Part shown: piece after piece, positions 39,054 through 49,077 of the stretch | Layout: every line of letters begins with the position of its first letter | Position numbering within the stretch: the stretch's first letter is position 1 | Source: an uncultured Alphaproteobacteria bacterium | GTDB taxonomy: Bacteria > Pseudomonadota > Alphaproteobacteria > Micavibrionales > UBA1664 | Direction of reading: 5' to 3' | Assembly (NCBI GenBank): GCA_943789475.1 | Contig: CALSUG010000002.1 | Location: 165,739-229,738 of the forward strand | Length of the DNA stretch: 64,000 bases | Made by a program: the position numbers and the translations under genes | Notes under the pieces: generated by a model | What the model was told of the DNA's origin: nothing | The model's database searches: none | What the model saw: the letters and a program-made list of their open reading frames with translations, nothing else

Positions 39054-40370
39054 ATGCTTTCATTTATCAATCGTGCCTCGGCGCGACGTATTTCTACGTC
39101 TGCGCTTCCTCTATCCATACTTATGATTGGTGATTCAATTGCCAATGGAACCGCATCAACATATGCGTCTGATTATATATCGGAACTATCAACATATGAT
39201 ATGGATGGGACAATCTATGACGCGGCGCAAGGGGGATTAAACCTTGCTGATTTTTATGATGCTGGTGCACGTGGTGCGTATTACACGGCGCGTATTACCA
39301 ATGACAACGCCGCCAATTTGGCCAATATCAATGCCGCATTAATTGGTATTGGAACCAATGATGGAGGAAGTTATGGGTCAAAATTCGCGTGGAAAACAAA
39401 TTTGCAGGGATTGGTGGACGAACTTAAAAATGATCCTGATTTATCCGCACTAACCCATATATTCATTCGACCGCTTGGGCATTATATAACACATTATAAT
39501 CACGAAATTTCATGGCAAGATATGCGCGAAGCACAAATTGAAGTGGTTCAAGAAAATGATGGCATCTATCTTTTGCCATCCTATGTTGATTTAGAACTGG
39601 CTGACAATGTTCATCCAACGGCGGCATCATATCAAATAATGATAAAACGTGAAGCACAACAGATTGCTCATATATTAGGTGCAAACAATACTCCATACGA
39701 AGATCCAATTTTGAATGTTACGAACTTGAATTTTTATACGCACGCTCATTACGGTAAAACAATCGTTAATGGCAATGATTTTTCATCCATCGGTGCATTG
39801 AACGGCAACACCATGGACATTTTAAACGATAATTGGACTTATGATGATACGGCATTCGATGGTTTTGGGGGTATGGTCCCTAAATCCACTAATGCAGGAT
39901 TGCATTGCGGTGATATCATGACGATGGCAAATGGATTTATGTTTGGTTTTACGGTTGATGTTCAGGCCAATGGTGATTTGCTTTTATTGGGAAGTACGAG
40001 TTATGGCCCATATGGTAGTGCTGCATTTTTTGTCGAAGACGGAGATTTAAAAGCATTTCGTTTTGATAGTTCTCCTAACCTTCCCACATTGGCGAATAAT
40101 GTCATAGGGCAACGATTATCGATTGTTATTGATTGCCGCGGTCAGACAGAAATGAATGTTTATATTAATAATGATATATCGATTACCGTTGACCCATGGT
40201 CCAACTTTATTGGTTGGACAAATTTGTTCCTCAATGGTGGCCGTGGATTTGGATTAACAGATAATATATTTGGATGTGTATGGGGGAAATCCGGCGCACA
40301 TGATAATGTAAATGATCCATCAATCATAGAGATTATGAATGCGATGAAACGTGATTATAATATTATTTAA
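39054..40370 (+). CDS. SGNH/GDSL hydrolase with C-terminal LamG/ConA-like beta domain
   Basis: ILMIGDSIANG, IGIGTNDGG, DNVHPTAASYQ; C-terminal half rich in beta-strand patterns. Confidence 0.8.
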   Translation: MLSFINRASARRISTSALPLSILMIGDSIANGTASTYASDYISELSTYDMDGTIYDAAQGGLNLADFYDAGARGAYYTARITNDNAANLANINAALIGIGTNDGGSYGSKFAWKTNLQGLVDELKNDPDLSALTHIFIRPLGHYITHYNHEISWQDMREAQIEVVQENDGIYLLPSYVDLELADNVHPTAASYQIMIKREAQQIAHILGANNTPYEDPILNVTNLNFYTHAHYGKTIVNGNDFSSIGALNGNTMDILNDNWTYDDTAFDGFGGMVPKSTNAGLHCGDIMTMANGFMFGFTVDVQANGDLLLLGSTSYGPYGSAAFFVEDGDLKAFRFDSSPNLPTLANNVIGQRLSIVIDCRGQTEMNVYINNDISITVDPWSNFIGWTNLFLNGGRGFGLTDNIFGCVWGKSGAHDNVNDPSIIEIMNAMKRDYNII

Positions 40371-41152
40371 AGCAATTGTTCCAACACATCATTCGTTCCT
40401 GTGACCAGATAACTATTCAAATATTCTTGATTGAATTTTCCGTATTTTAGTCGTTCTTTTGTATTAAAATCTATGATATCGCCACCTGTTTCCAGTAAAA
40501 TGGCATGGGCGGCGGCGGTATCCCATTCGTATGTTGGGACAAATCGCGGGTATAAATGCGCCTGCCCATCGGCAACCATGCAAAATTTTAAAGATGATCC
40601 ACGTATGACATAATCTTTGACTTTATGCCCTTTTAAAAAGGCACGCCGTTTTTCCAGCTTATCTTTATGGGGATGGTCTTTTCGTCCGACTATGCGTAGG
40701 CCATCATTTATATTATAGGGTCGTGTTGAGATAGGAGAACCATTAAAAAATGCGCCTACTCCCTCGCCGCCATAATATAAATCATCACTGGCGGGTAAAT
40801 ACACTAATCCAAATACAGGTTTTTCATCACGAATGAGACCTATATTCACCGTAAAATCGTGTGTACCTTTGATAAATTCTTTTGTGCCATCCAATGGATC
40901 AATGAGCCAAAATTGTGTTTCATTACTTACATCAGGGACTGTTGTTTCTTCAGATACAACTGGTATTTCAGGAAAAAGCCCTTCTAATCCAGAAAGTATG
41001 ATTTTTTCTGATGCGCTGTCTGCATTTGTTACAGGTGATTTGTCATCTTTATAGGAAATGTCATACCCATGGTGAAAATGTTCCATAATGGATGCACCGG
41101 CCCTTTTAATAAGGGTGGTGAGCTCAGGAATGTGATTGATAACAGATGACAT
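40367..41152 (-). CDS. cysQ: 3'(2'),5'-bisphosphate nucleotidase
   Basis: SPVTNADSASEKII, FWLIDPLDGTKEFIKG, EWDTAAAHAILLETGG. Confidence 0.95.
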   Translation of the reverse strand: MSSVINHIPELTTLIKRAGASIMEHFHHGYDISYKDDKSPVTNADSASEKIILSGLEGLFPEIPVVSEETTVPDVSNETQFWLIDPLDGTKEFIKGTHDFTVNIGLIRDEKPVFGLVYLPASDDLYYGGEGVGAFFNGSPISTRPYNINDGLRIVGRKDHPHKDKLEKRRAFLKGHKVKDYVIRGSSLKFCMVADGQAHLYPRFVPTYEWDTAAAHAILLETGGDIIDFNTKERLKYGKFNQEYLNSYLVTGTNDVLEQLL

Positions 41153-41287
41153 GGTTATTTGTATTTAGCATTTTTAAGTAGAAAAGTCCCCTTTGAAAAA
41201 GTTTCAATCACCTGCAAATTAAGGATTTGAATATTTTTACGCTCCTGCTACACTTTGAACATAAATTTTTATTTGGAGCCTATTTTT

Positions 41288-41947
41288 ATGAAATCGTCAT
41301 TATTTATCTTATCCCTTGTTCTCTTGTCCGCGTGTAATGGACATTACTCACATTACGGACAGTATGAAAATGACCCGTATTATGATGGCCGCACATCGAC
41401 GCAAGCAATGAAGAGAAGTTGGTGGTGGAATGGCAATGAGTCTTACACAGATAACGAACTCGCGTATGAAACATATCGTGCGGTTGATCGTATTTTACAT
41501 CAGGCCAATATGGCACCTGGAAACAACACACCATTAATTGTTGGGACATTGTCTAATATCAACACAATGGAAAAATCACACAGCTTTGGTCGTGTGGTAA
41601 GTGAGCAAGCATCAACTCGTCTTGTTCATCGTGGACATGATGTTTCAGAATTGAAATTAAGAAGTAGCGTGAATATTAAGCAAGGTCATGGAGATATCGC
41701 CGAGGGTGGTGAATATATGATGTCACGTGATATTGATTCTATACGTGGTGAGTACAAGGTTGGGCGTGTTGTAACGGGCACATACGGTATAGCAGGGAAA
41801 GAAATCATGGTTAATTTGAAAATGATTGATATTGCGACAGGAAAAATTATGGGATCAACGGATTACACAGTTGAAATTGATACAAACATTCATAAATTGA
41901 TCCAAGATGATGCATTTTCATTTTATGGATCGTCAATGGCGTATTAA
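41288..41947 (+). CDS. FlgO-like outer-membrane lipoprotein
   Basis: [18 protein letters not shown] lipobox; [46 protein letters not shown]. Confidence 0.75.
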   Translation: MKSSLFILSLVLLSACNGHYSHYGQYENDPYYDGRTSTQAMKRSWWWNGNESYTDNELAYETYRAVDRILHQANMAPGNNTPLIVGTLSNINTMEKSHSFGRVVSEQASTRLVHRGHDVSELKLRSSVNIKQGHGDIAEGGEYMMSRDIDSIRGEYKVGRVVTGTYGIAGKEIMVNLKMIDIATGKIMGSTDYTVEIDTNIHKLIQDDAFSFYGSSMAY

Positions 41948-41970
41948 TACATCGTTACTTTGGTACCTTT

Positions 41971-42315
41971 ATGAATCATGATGATAATAATGAACCTTTT
42001 AACCCTGATGATGATTTAGATCATCAGGCGGATACGTTATTAAAGCCAAGACCAAAAGCAAAAAAACCAAGAATGTACAAGGTTATTTTATTGAATGATG
42101 ATTATACGCCGATGGATTTCGTTATCGAAATTTTACAAAAATTCTTTAATAAAAATCAGGATGAAGCAACGGAAATTATGCTTCATATCCATCGTCGCGG
42201 TATTGGAATTTGTGGTATTTTTAGTTACGAAATTGCAGAAACTAAAGTGATGCAAGTCATGGACTATGCTCGTGAAAATGAACAACCATTGCAATGCACA
42301 ATGGAAAAAGAATAA
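41971..42315 (+). CDS. clpS: ATP-dependent Clp protease adaptor ClpS
   Basis: [60 protein letters not shown]. Confidence 0.97.
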   Translation: MNHDDNNEPFNPDDDLDHQADTLLKPRPKAKKPRMYKVILLNDDYTPMDFVIEILQKFFNKNQDEATEIMLHIHRRGIGICGIFSYEIAETKVMQVMDYARENEQPLQCTMEKE

Positions 42316-42326
42316 TCATTTGAGGT

Positions 42327-42872
42327 TTATTGAGAGGGACGCAATTGATATCCACCGTCAATTGTAATGAGTCTTGTTGGGTTGTCGGGTTCAGATTCTA
42401 TTTTTTGTCGTAGGCGATAAATTTGGGTTTCTAGCGCGTGGGTTTCTAAATCTGATCTATAATCCCATATTTTTTCTAATAAATAACCGCGTGTGCACCC
42501 CTTATCTTTTGATAGCAGAAGTTCCACAACTAATGTTTTTTCACGATCGCTTAAATCATACACTTCTTTTTGAATAGTAAGTTGCGATGCTTTCCAGTCT
42601 AAAAAATAATGACTATGTTCTATGTAGTCTGGATATTGATTATTAAACATTTCACGTTCGATATGGTCTAAGATGTTACCAATGCGGCACGGTGAAGAAG
42701 TGTCGCCAGATAATATTAAATCACTATTTTCATTATCCGAAATAATCTCTGTACGGGGGATGTGAGTATTGATTGCTTGTTTGATGACATATTTATCAAC
42801 GTCATTACAGTTATTTAAAGATATTTTATATAAAAATTGGCTCATATCTTGATTCTGGCACATAATTTGCAA
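42327..42872 (-). CDS. OmpR-type winged-helix protein lacking a recognisable receiver domain
   Basis: SREKTLVVELLLSKDKGCTRGYLLEKIWDYRSDLETHALETQIYRLRQKIESEPDNPTRLITIDGGYQL; start may be the ATG at 42845. Confidence 0.8.
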   Translation of the reverse strand: MQIMCQNQDMSQFLYKISLNNCNDVDKYVIKQAINTHIPRTEIISDNENSDLILSGDTSSPCRIGNILDHIEREMFNNQYPDYIEHSHYFLDWKASQLTIQKEVYDLSDREKTLVVELLLSKDKGCTRGYLLEKIWDYRSDLETHALETQIYRLRQKIESEPDNPTRLITIDGGYQLRPSQ

Positions 42873-42882
42873 AAAATAAACT

Positions 42883-43542
42883 ATGGTTGAAATTGCAAAT
42901 CAAAAAACGCCTTATTACGTACGTCAAAATCATTTTGACAATGATCGTATGGCTGGATCTGTCCCTGTATGGAAGCATAATGAATCTGCACAATCTGTTC
43001 CAACATCAACCGCAACTTTATCACTTGCAGATGGTGTCGAAAACATAAAGGTTACTGCGCCATCACTTAGTTTTGGTGAATTGTTAGATATTGTAAATCC
43101 TCTGCATCATCTTCCTATTGTGGGGAATGTTTATCGTGAATTAACGGATGATAAAATATCGGCTGTAGCACGAGTTAGTGGCGGATTATTGTATGGAGGC
43201 CCATTAGGTGGTGCTGTATCTCTTGCTAATGCAGCGATTGAAGAACATGCAGGGGAAGATATCGCAAGCGCAGTTGCATCAGGGGTATCGTCAAAAACAT
43301 ATTCATTTGATGATGAATCACGAACGGCTGGGTTGTCGAAAAAATCACATGAAATAGCGTTAACAGAAGTTGTCGAAAAAGAAATACAAGTGAGTGAGTT
43401 AAAATCAATACTTGCAATACAAAAACCTGTTTTACATGATATTTTCGATCAGTTAAATCAGGATATGAAGCCAGTGACAAGGGTTGTTATTGCGGAAAAT
43501 ACATCTGTACCACCTGTGCGTACACGCGGATTTAATGCCTAG
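42883..43542 (+). CDS. Conserved hypothetical protein
   Basis: LLDIVNPLHHLPIVGNVYRELTDDKISAVARVSGGLLYGGPLGGAVSLANAAIEE, resembling alphaproteobacterial conserved hypotheticals. Confidence 0.75.
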   Translation: MVEIANQKTPYYVRQNHFDNDRMAGSVPVWKHNESAQSVPTSTATLSLADGVENIKVTAPSLSFGELLDIVNPLHHLPIVGNVYRELTDDKISAVARVSGGLLYGGPLGGAVSLANAAIEEHAGEDIASAVASGVSSKTYSFDDESRTAGLSKKSHEIALTEVVEKEIQVSELKSILAIQKPVLHDIFDQLNQDMKPVTRVVIAENTSVPPVRTRGFNA

Positions 43543-44150
43543 TTTAATGTTTTAGAGATATTGTCGACAATATCATCACTTGTATTTTTCATACGGTATA
43601 ATGACTTTATCGTCATGTTATCATCAACTAAATAAGCATATGTTGAATGATCCATCGTATATTCCGTGAATTCTGGGTCATTAACCTTGGTATAAAACAC
43701 TTTCCATGTCTTTAAAATTTTATGAACATTTGCTACTTCACCCGTCAAACCAACGATTGATGGGTGAAATAATGGTACATAGTCTTTTAAAACATTCACG
43801 GTGTCGCGTTCTGGATCAATTGTAATAAATAACGGATGAATTTTATTGGCAACCTGTGCTGGTAATTCATCCATTATTTCTGCGAATTTTTGTAATTCTG
43901 TTGGGCAAATGACAGGACAATGTGTGAACCCAAAAAAGATAAGGCTATATTCACCTTCAGCGATTTTATCGTTACTGTTAAAAACATCACCATTATGATC
44001 CGTTAAGGTAAAATGAGTTCCCTTATTAAATCCTGCAATAGGCATTGCAATAGAAGGCGATGATGTCTCCTTTTTAGGTAAGGAAATAATAATAAACCCG
44101 ATAAAGGTCAGCGCAACAACGCCCCATAAAACAAATTGTAAATTCTTCAT
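43539..44150 (-). CDS. SCO1/SenC family copper chaperone-like protein
   Basis: FFGFTHCPVICPTELQKF, TIDPERDTVNVLKDYV, DHSTYAYLVD. Confidence 0.95.
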   Translation of the reverse strand: MKNLQFVLWGVVALTFIGFIIISLPKKETSSPSIAMPIAGFNKGTHFTLTDHNGDVFNSNDKIAEGEYSLIFFGFTHCPVICPTELQKFAEIMDELPAQVANKIHPLFITIDPERDTVNVLKDYVPLFHPSIVGLTGEVANVHKILKTWKVFYTKVNDPEFTEYTMDHSTYAYLVDDNMTIKSLYRMKNTSDDIVDNISKTLN

Positions 44151-44178
44151 CGTTATCTCCTTTTTACAGGAGATATAT

Positions 44179-44955
44179 TTAAAGGACTTCTAACATCTCT
44201 GCAACCAGTGGATGACGGACGATATCTTCTTGTTGCAATCGCACTGACCCAATATTGCCATTAATTTGCAGTTTTGTTGCAATGTCCGACAATCCCGACA
44301 TGCCATCCAATAAATCCGATTGCGCTGGGTCACCCGTCACGACCATTGTTGAATTCCACCCAAGGCGTGATAGCAACATTTTCAATTGTTGATAGGTACA
44401 ATTTTGTGCCTCGTCAATGACCACAAATGCATTGTTTAATGTACGTCCCCGCATAAATCCCACGGGTGCGATTTCGATTGTTCCATCTTCCATATATTGG
44501 CGTACCTTTTTACCACCCAGACGATCCCCCAACGCGTCAAATAATGGGCGTAAATATGGTGCCATTTTATCTTCCAACGCGCCTGGTAAAAACCCAAGGG
44601 ATTCACCGGCCTCCATCGCGGGACGTGATAAAATAATTTTTTCAACTTCACCTTTTTCTAATGCTTCAACCGCTTTTGATACGGCCAGATATGTTTTACC
44701 AGTTCCCGCAGGCCCCAAGGCAAGCGTTAGATTTTTTTGATCAATCGCATCCATTAATTCCTTTTGCCCATCTGACCTTGGCTTCACCGTTTTCAAATAT
44801 GATTTATCCCGGTTTCTATCAATTTCACTTTCCAGTGGATCCCATCCTTGAGCCTCTTCAAAAAACGCAGATTCTCTTACCGCTTTCTTGCCACCCTTTG
44901 GATTGCGAAATTCAGTAATATTTTTTTTGATTTTGTTGCGTGTTGATTTGGCCAT
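44179..44955 (-). CDS. PhoH family ATPase
   Basis: LALGPAGTGKTYLAVSKAVEAL, RPAMEAGESLGFLPGALEDK, VVIDEAQNCTYQQLKMLLSRLG. Confidence 0.96.
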   Translation of the reverse strand: MAKSTRNKIKKNITEFRNPKGGKKAVRESAFFEEAQGWDPLESEIDRNRDKSYLKTVKPRSDGQKELMDAIDQKNLTLALGPAGTGKTYLAVSKAVEALEKGEVEKIILSRPAMEAGESLGFLPGALEDKMAPYLRPLFDALGDRLGGKKVRQYMEDGTIEIAPVGFMRGRTLNNAFVVIDEAQNCTYQQLKMLLSRLGWNSTMVVTGDPAQSDLLDGMSGLSDIATKLQINGNIGSVRLQQEDIVRHPLVAEMLEVL

Positions 44956-45168
44956 GTTTGTTATCCTCCGTTTTTGGTTGGTTTATAGGCAATAAAAAAG
45001 GCGGCCAAGGCCACCTCAAACACTCCTGAAATAAGGAATGAAACTCTTCTTCTGTTTATATTGTCGTTAAGGGTCAAATAGAATCCTTTGGCGAATAAAT
45101 AATAAGACGTGATGAAATATCACATGACCATTACACCTGATTCCTAAATTAAAATGCAAATTTATTTT

Positions 45169-45480
45169 TTAGGTTGTAAGGGAAAGTAGTGGGAGCAATC
45201 TTTCCGCCGCCTGTTTTTCTGCAGTTTTTTTAGTTTTTCCTTCTCCCTGTTGGGGGATAACATCAGATTCTAAACCTATTACACTAACCTGTGATTTAAA
45301 AACACCCGCAACACGTGGTAACTCTAATAATTCATAACGAACTTGTACTTTTCGTTGCGCTTGTGCCCAATGATTTATAATGCTTTTTGCGCATTCTGGA
45401 TTCTGTGCTTGGAGCGAAGAAATTTCACTATTTTTTTCACATGGGTGGCTATGATTTAGTTTTAAAATTCTTTCTGCAAA
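45169..45480 (-). CDS. dsRNA-binding-domain ORF, possible truncated RNase III-like protein, no canonical start
   Basis: Minus-strand frame ...IINHWAQAQRKVQVRYELLELPRVAGVFKSQVSVIGLESDVIPQQGEGKTKKTAEKQAAERLLPLLSLTT*; missing from ORF track. Confidence 0.55.
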   Translation of the reverse strand, partial: FAERILKLNHSHPCEKNSEISSLQAQNPECAKSIINHWAQAQRKVQVRYELLELPRVAGVFKSQVSVIGLESDVIPQQGEGKTKKTAEKQAAERLLPLLSLTT

Positions 45481-45485
45481 TATTT

Positions 45486-46025
45486 TTATATTGTCATTTT
45501 CTTAATATCACGCCAACCAAAGCAAGATTCTTCTGCCCATGATTTTTCACCCATATCAACACGTTGTTTCGCAATTTTTTCACCGCCAAATGAATTGTAG
45601 AATGCCGAAGATTTTTTATTCTTTTTCAATGTCCATAAAATCATACTCGTCAATTTTTTATCGATAAGATCTTTACACGCAGCCTTGAATAATTTTGTTC
45701 CGTGTCCTTTGCGAAAGTGGTTTGGGTCAATGAAAATCGCATAAATTTCTGCACCATAACGGGGCACAACACCTTGATCGAATGCTGGTCGTGTTTTTGT
45801 TCGCCCATAAAGAATAAAACCTTTTATTTCGCCTGCATCTTCTAAGCATAATTTAAAAATCTCATCATCATTCATCCATTCTTGCCAATTTTTGACAAAA
45901 TGATTGATATCGTCACGTTCTAAATCATCGTCAAAAATAATACCGCGTTCATATTCAATCCGTGATGCACGGTGAATAGAGGCTAGTTTTTCAATATCAT
46001 TTAGTGTTGGTGCTTTAATAATCAT
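45486..46025 (-). CDS. GNAT family N-acetyltransferase
   Basis: IYAIFIDPNHFRKGHGTKLFKAACKDL...AFYNSFGGEKIAKQ; start at MIIKAPTLNDIEKL. Confidence 0.88.
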   Translation of the reverse strand: MIIKAPTLNDIEKLASIHRASRIEYERGIIFDDDLERDDINHFVKNWQEWMNDDEIFKLCLEDAGEIKGFILYGRTKTRPAFDQGVVPRYGAEIYAIFIDPNHFRKGHGTKLFKAACKDLIDKKLTSMILWTLKKNKKSSAFYNSFGGEKIAKQRVDMGEKSWAEESCFGWRDIKKMTI

Positions 46026-46085
46026 GGGGCCTTTTATACAAAATAAAACTTGTAAATTCACCTTCTTTTAAATATACATAATATT

Positions 46086-46694
46086 ATGAAATTTTATGAT
46101 GAATTTAACCTCCTTGATCACTTTAATAAAGTCTGCGGAATCATTGCTGATTTCGTGAGCTCTCCCCATTTTTTTCAAGAGCTCGATGCACAAGCAAGCA
46201 ATCTAACAATCCCATGTGATATGCAATTTCATGATATTGACGATTGGTGGAATGTTGACATGGATGGTCAAAACTTCATGGAACTTTATATTTTGTCATT
46301 AAAAGAGCTAAAAAGTCATAGTGAAGCGGCATATAGCGACCATTTCAAGGCTGGATCAGAGGTTTTAAACCAATTTCCATCTCTTTTATCGCATTTTGAT
46401 GCAAAAATGGACACTGCAATAGATAAAGAAGTTGATATAATGCGATACACCCCACATAAAGTGTCTTATGCCTATCCATCCTTTTCGGAATTAGATGGAT
46501 TTAAAAAATTAAAGCAAACGGTTCAATTAATCGATGGTGTAGACATGCATGTTCTATTATCTCCGACCCAAGATAGCGATAATATTCATGCTCCACTTAC
46601 CTATGATTTGATTATTGCTTTAGAAACAGATGATAATAGGCCACTTGTTTCAAAATTCAGACCATCCCATCAACCACAGCGAAAGTTACATTAA
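46086..46694 (+). CDS. Hypothetical protein, tandem paralogue A
   Basis: IDDWWN...MELYILSLKELK...EVDIMRYTPHKVSYA...DGFKKL. Confidence 0.65.
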   Translation: MKFYDEFNLLDHFNKVCGIIADFVSSPHFFQELDAQASNLTIPCDMQFHDIDDWWNVDMDGQNFMELYILSLKELKSHSEAAYSDHFKAGSEVLNQFPSLLSHFDAKMDTAIDKEVDIMRYTPHKVSYAYPSFSELDGFKKLKQTVQLIDGVDMHVLLSPTQDSDNIHAPLTYDLIIALETDDNRPLVSKFRPSHQPQRKLH

Positions 46695-46699
46695 CCGTC

Positions 46700-47278
46700 A
46701 TGCAAGAAAACGACCTTGTACAAATATTCTCTGCTGTATGTGCCTATATCGCGGATAATATGGTTGACCTTTTAACACCGCATTTAGGTGATAAACAAGA
46801 AATGATCAGGCCATTATTTGAAGATGCGCATATTACACATATTGATGATTGGTGGAACAACAAAATGAGTAATCATTTCGTAGAATATATGGCTCAAATC
46901 GCATCTTTTCGTAAAGATAACCCGAGTGCGACACAAGAAAACATAGACATGGGGATCAAGGAAATTCAAGAAAGTGATGTTTTGTGGGAACAGTTCCGCG
47001 CAATGGATGATGGTTCCCCTCAATCACAAATCGAAATTTTGAAACATGTCCCGCATAACGCTCAATACGCGAGCGAACTCACACAAACTGATGGATACAA
47101 AGCATTAGATCGTATTTGTGAAGGTATTGGAAATGTCATCGTATGGCCAATGGTAACGGTTAATACAGATGCAACAGATCTAAAAAGTGCATTTTATTTA
47201 AACGCGGCAATCGTTTCAACGGACGGTGTTCCACTCAAGAAAAAACTCGAAAATTATACGCCTAAACCGTTGATTTAA
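46700..47278 (+). CDS. Hypothetical protein, tandem paralogue B
   Basis: IDDWWN...VEYMAQIASFRK...QIEILKHVPHNAQYA...DGYKAL. Confidence 0.65.
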   Translation: MQENDLVQIFSAVCAYIADNMVDLLTPHLGDKQEMIRPLFEDAHITHIDDWWNNKMSNHFVEYMAQIASFRKDNPSATQENIDMGIKEIQESDVLWEQFRAMDDGSPQSQIEILKHVPHNAQYASELTQTDGYKALDRICEGIGNVIVWPMVTVNTDATDLKSAFYLNAAIVSTDGVPLKKKLENYTPKPLI

Positions 47279-47960
47279 AATTCAGGGCGACCAAATATGT
47301 TTCAGGCGATCCTTTGCGGCTGGCCTTTGGTTTCACATGTTTAATTTTTTCAAAGTGAGGGTTCATTTGATCCAATAATTCTTTACCCGTCCCACCTTGG
47401 AAAACCTTGGCAACGAAATGTCCACCATCGGCCAATGTATTGAGGGCAAAATCCCATGCCATTTCAACCAAGGCCATCGTGCGCAAATGGTCTGTTTTTT
47501 GATGCCCTGTTGTATTGGGCGCAATATCGGATAATACTAAATTTGGGCGTTTGCCATTTAACATTTCAATCAATTTGTCTGGCGCATCATTATCGGTAAA
47601 ATCCATTTGAATAAATTCAATATTTGGAACTTCGGTCACCTCAATCAAATCAATAGCGACAATGTGATCAGCCTTGTGTTCATTTAAAACCTGACACCAT
47701 CCACCGGGAGCAGCGCCCAGATCAACCGCCACAGTATTCTTTTTAATCAAACCGAGTTGTTCATCTAGTTCTTTTAATTTAAACGCTGCGCGTGACTTGT
47801 ACCCTAATCGTTGTGCCTCGCGCACGTAAGGATCATTAAGTTGACGTTGCAACCATCGTGTCGAACTGTTTTTACGTCCACGCGCCGTTTTTACACGAAC
47901 AGCCTTGTCCCGCACCGTTTGGCGACCAGATGATTTTTTGGGTTCTTTATCGTCACTCAT
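47262..47960 (-). CDS. rlmE: 23S rRNA (uridine2552-2'-O)-methyltransferase
   Basis: YKSRAAFKLKELDEQ, VDLGAAPGGWCQVL, DLVLSDIAPNTTGH-like motif, FVAKVFQGG. Confidence 0.95.
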   Translation of the reverse strand: MSDDKEPKKSSGRQTVRDKAVRVKTARGRKNSSTRWLQRQLNDPYVREAQRLGYKSRAAFKLKELDEQLGLIKKNTVAVDLGAAPGGWCQVLNEHKADHIVAIDLIEVTEVPNIEFIQMDFTDNDAPDKLIEMLNGKRPNLVLSDIAPNTTGHQKTDHLRTMALVEMAWDFALNTLADGGHFVAKVFQGGTGKELLDQMNPHFEKIKHVKPKASRKGSPETYLVALNFKSTV

Positions 47961-48007
47961 GTGTTTCTTTTAAACGATGAAGATGAAAACGTACAGAAAT
48001 TATTATT

Positions 48008-48409
48008 TTAAACGGTTTCGAGAATAACAGTTGCCTTGGCCAAACCCGCCTCATCGGCCAATGTGATGTGAATACGTGGTTGTTGCCCACTGGGCACTAA
48101 GGATAATAAACGTTCCGCAACACCATTACTAACCGTTAATACAGGTCGACCTAAATCGTCATTGCTCACGCTCATGTCATGCCAAGATAAACCTTCACGC
48201 ATTCCTGTGCCCAACGCTTTTAGGCACGCCTCTTTTGCTGCAAAACGTTTTGCAAAATAAGACACCCTACGGTCATCTGTTTTATGATTATCTGCCAGTT
48301 CAATTTCAGATGTTGTGAAACATTTTTGTAAAAAGCGATCCCCTTTTTCTTCTATCAATCGTTGAATACGCTTTATTTCTACTAAATCTTCGCCAAGACC
48401 AATAATCAT
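48008..48409 (-). CDS. acpS: Holo-[acyl-carrier-protein] synthase
   Basis: MIIGLGEDLVEIKRIQ, FAKRFAAKEACLKALGTG. Confidence 0.96.
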   Translation of the reverse strand: MIIGLGEDLVEIKRIQRLIEEKGDRFLQKCFTTSEIELADNHKTDDRRVSYFAKRFAAKEACLKALGTGMREGLSWHDMSVSNDDLGRPVLTVSNGVAERLLSLVPSGQQPRIHITLADEAGLAKATVILETV

Positions 48410-48411
48410 AC

Positions 48412-49011
48412 TTATTCTCCGTGAGATTTTTTATTAAAGAGCTTCTTTTGTTTCTGTCTCATTCGTAATTTACGGGCTCGTTGCGCACCGCGAACTAAAT
48501 AGAAATACAAAAAATAATAGATTGGAAAACTTACGATTGCTAATAATGTTCCGCCAACAGCTGTCGGTATAAAAATATCTGCAAAATTGTCTGAAAGAAA
48601 AGAGAGTAAATTTTCACCATGTTGTTCAACAACATCAGGATTCAAATCAATTTCACCTTCGTTTGACCCAAAAAAGGATAAAATCCACCCACCTAAACTA
48701 TAGCTAGCGAATAATAAAAACGGAAATGTCCATGGATTACCAACAAATGTGCCAACAGTTGAGGCGATCAGGTTTATACGGTGCCCCAGTATCCATGCCA
48801 TGCCCATACCACCAAAAATATGAATGCCGAAGAAGGGGGTAAAAGACATGGCGGAACCACCAGCAAGGTTAATAGCAATTGATTCCGCAGATGAAGAAAG
48901 TCGCACAATGCGTAAACGATAATATTTTATGAATCGCCACCACCCCATACGAGGCCATAAAATTTGGCGAAGACTTTGTAAAAAAGTGAGAGGGGTACGG
49001 CGTCGAAACAT
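48412..49011 (-). CDS. DUF2062 membrane protein
   Basis: IAINLAGGSAMSFTPFFGIHIFGGMGMAWILGHRINLIASTVGTFVGNPWTFP. Confidence 0.9.
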   Translation of the reverse strand: MFRRRTPLTFLQSLRQILWPRMGWWRFIKYYRLRIVRLSSSAESIAINLAGGSAMSFTPFFGIHIFGGMGMAWILGHRINLIASTVGTFVGNPWTFPFLLFASYSLGGWILSFFGSNEGEIDLNPDVVEQHGENLLSFLSDNFADIFIPTAVGGTLLAIVSFPIYYFLYFYLVRGAQRARKLRMRQKQKKLFNKKSHGE

Positions 49012-49077
49012 ATCGACCTTATTGAAGCATGTTTATTATAAATTCAATAGGTTTATTATAAAGTATTTATTGTTTTT

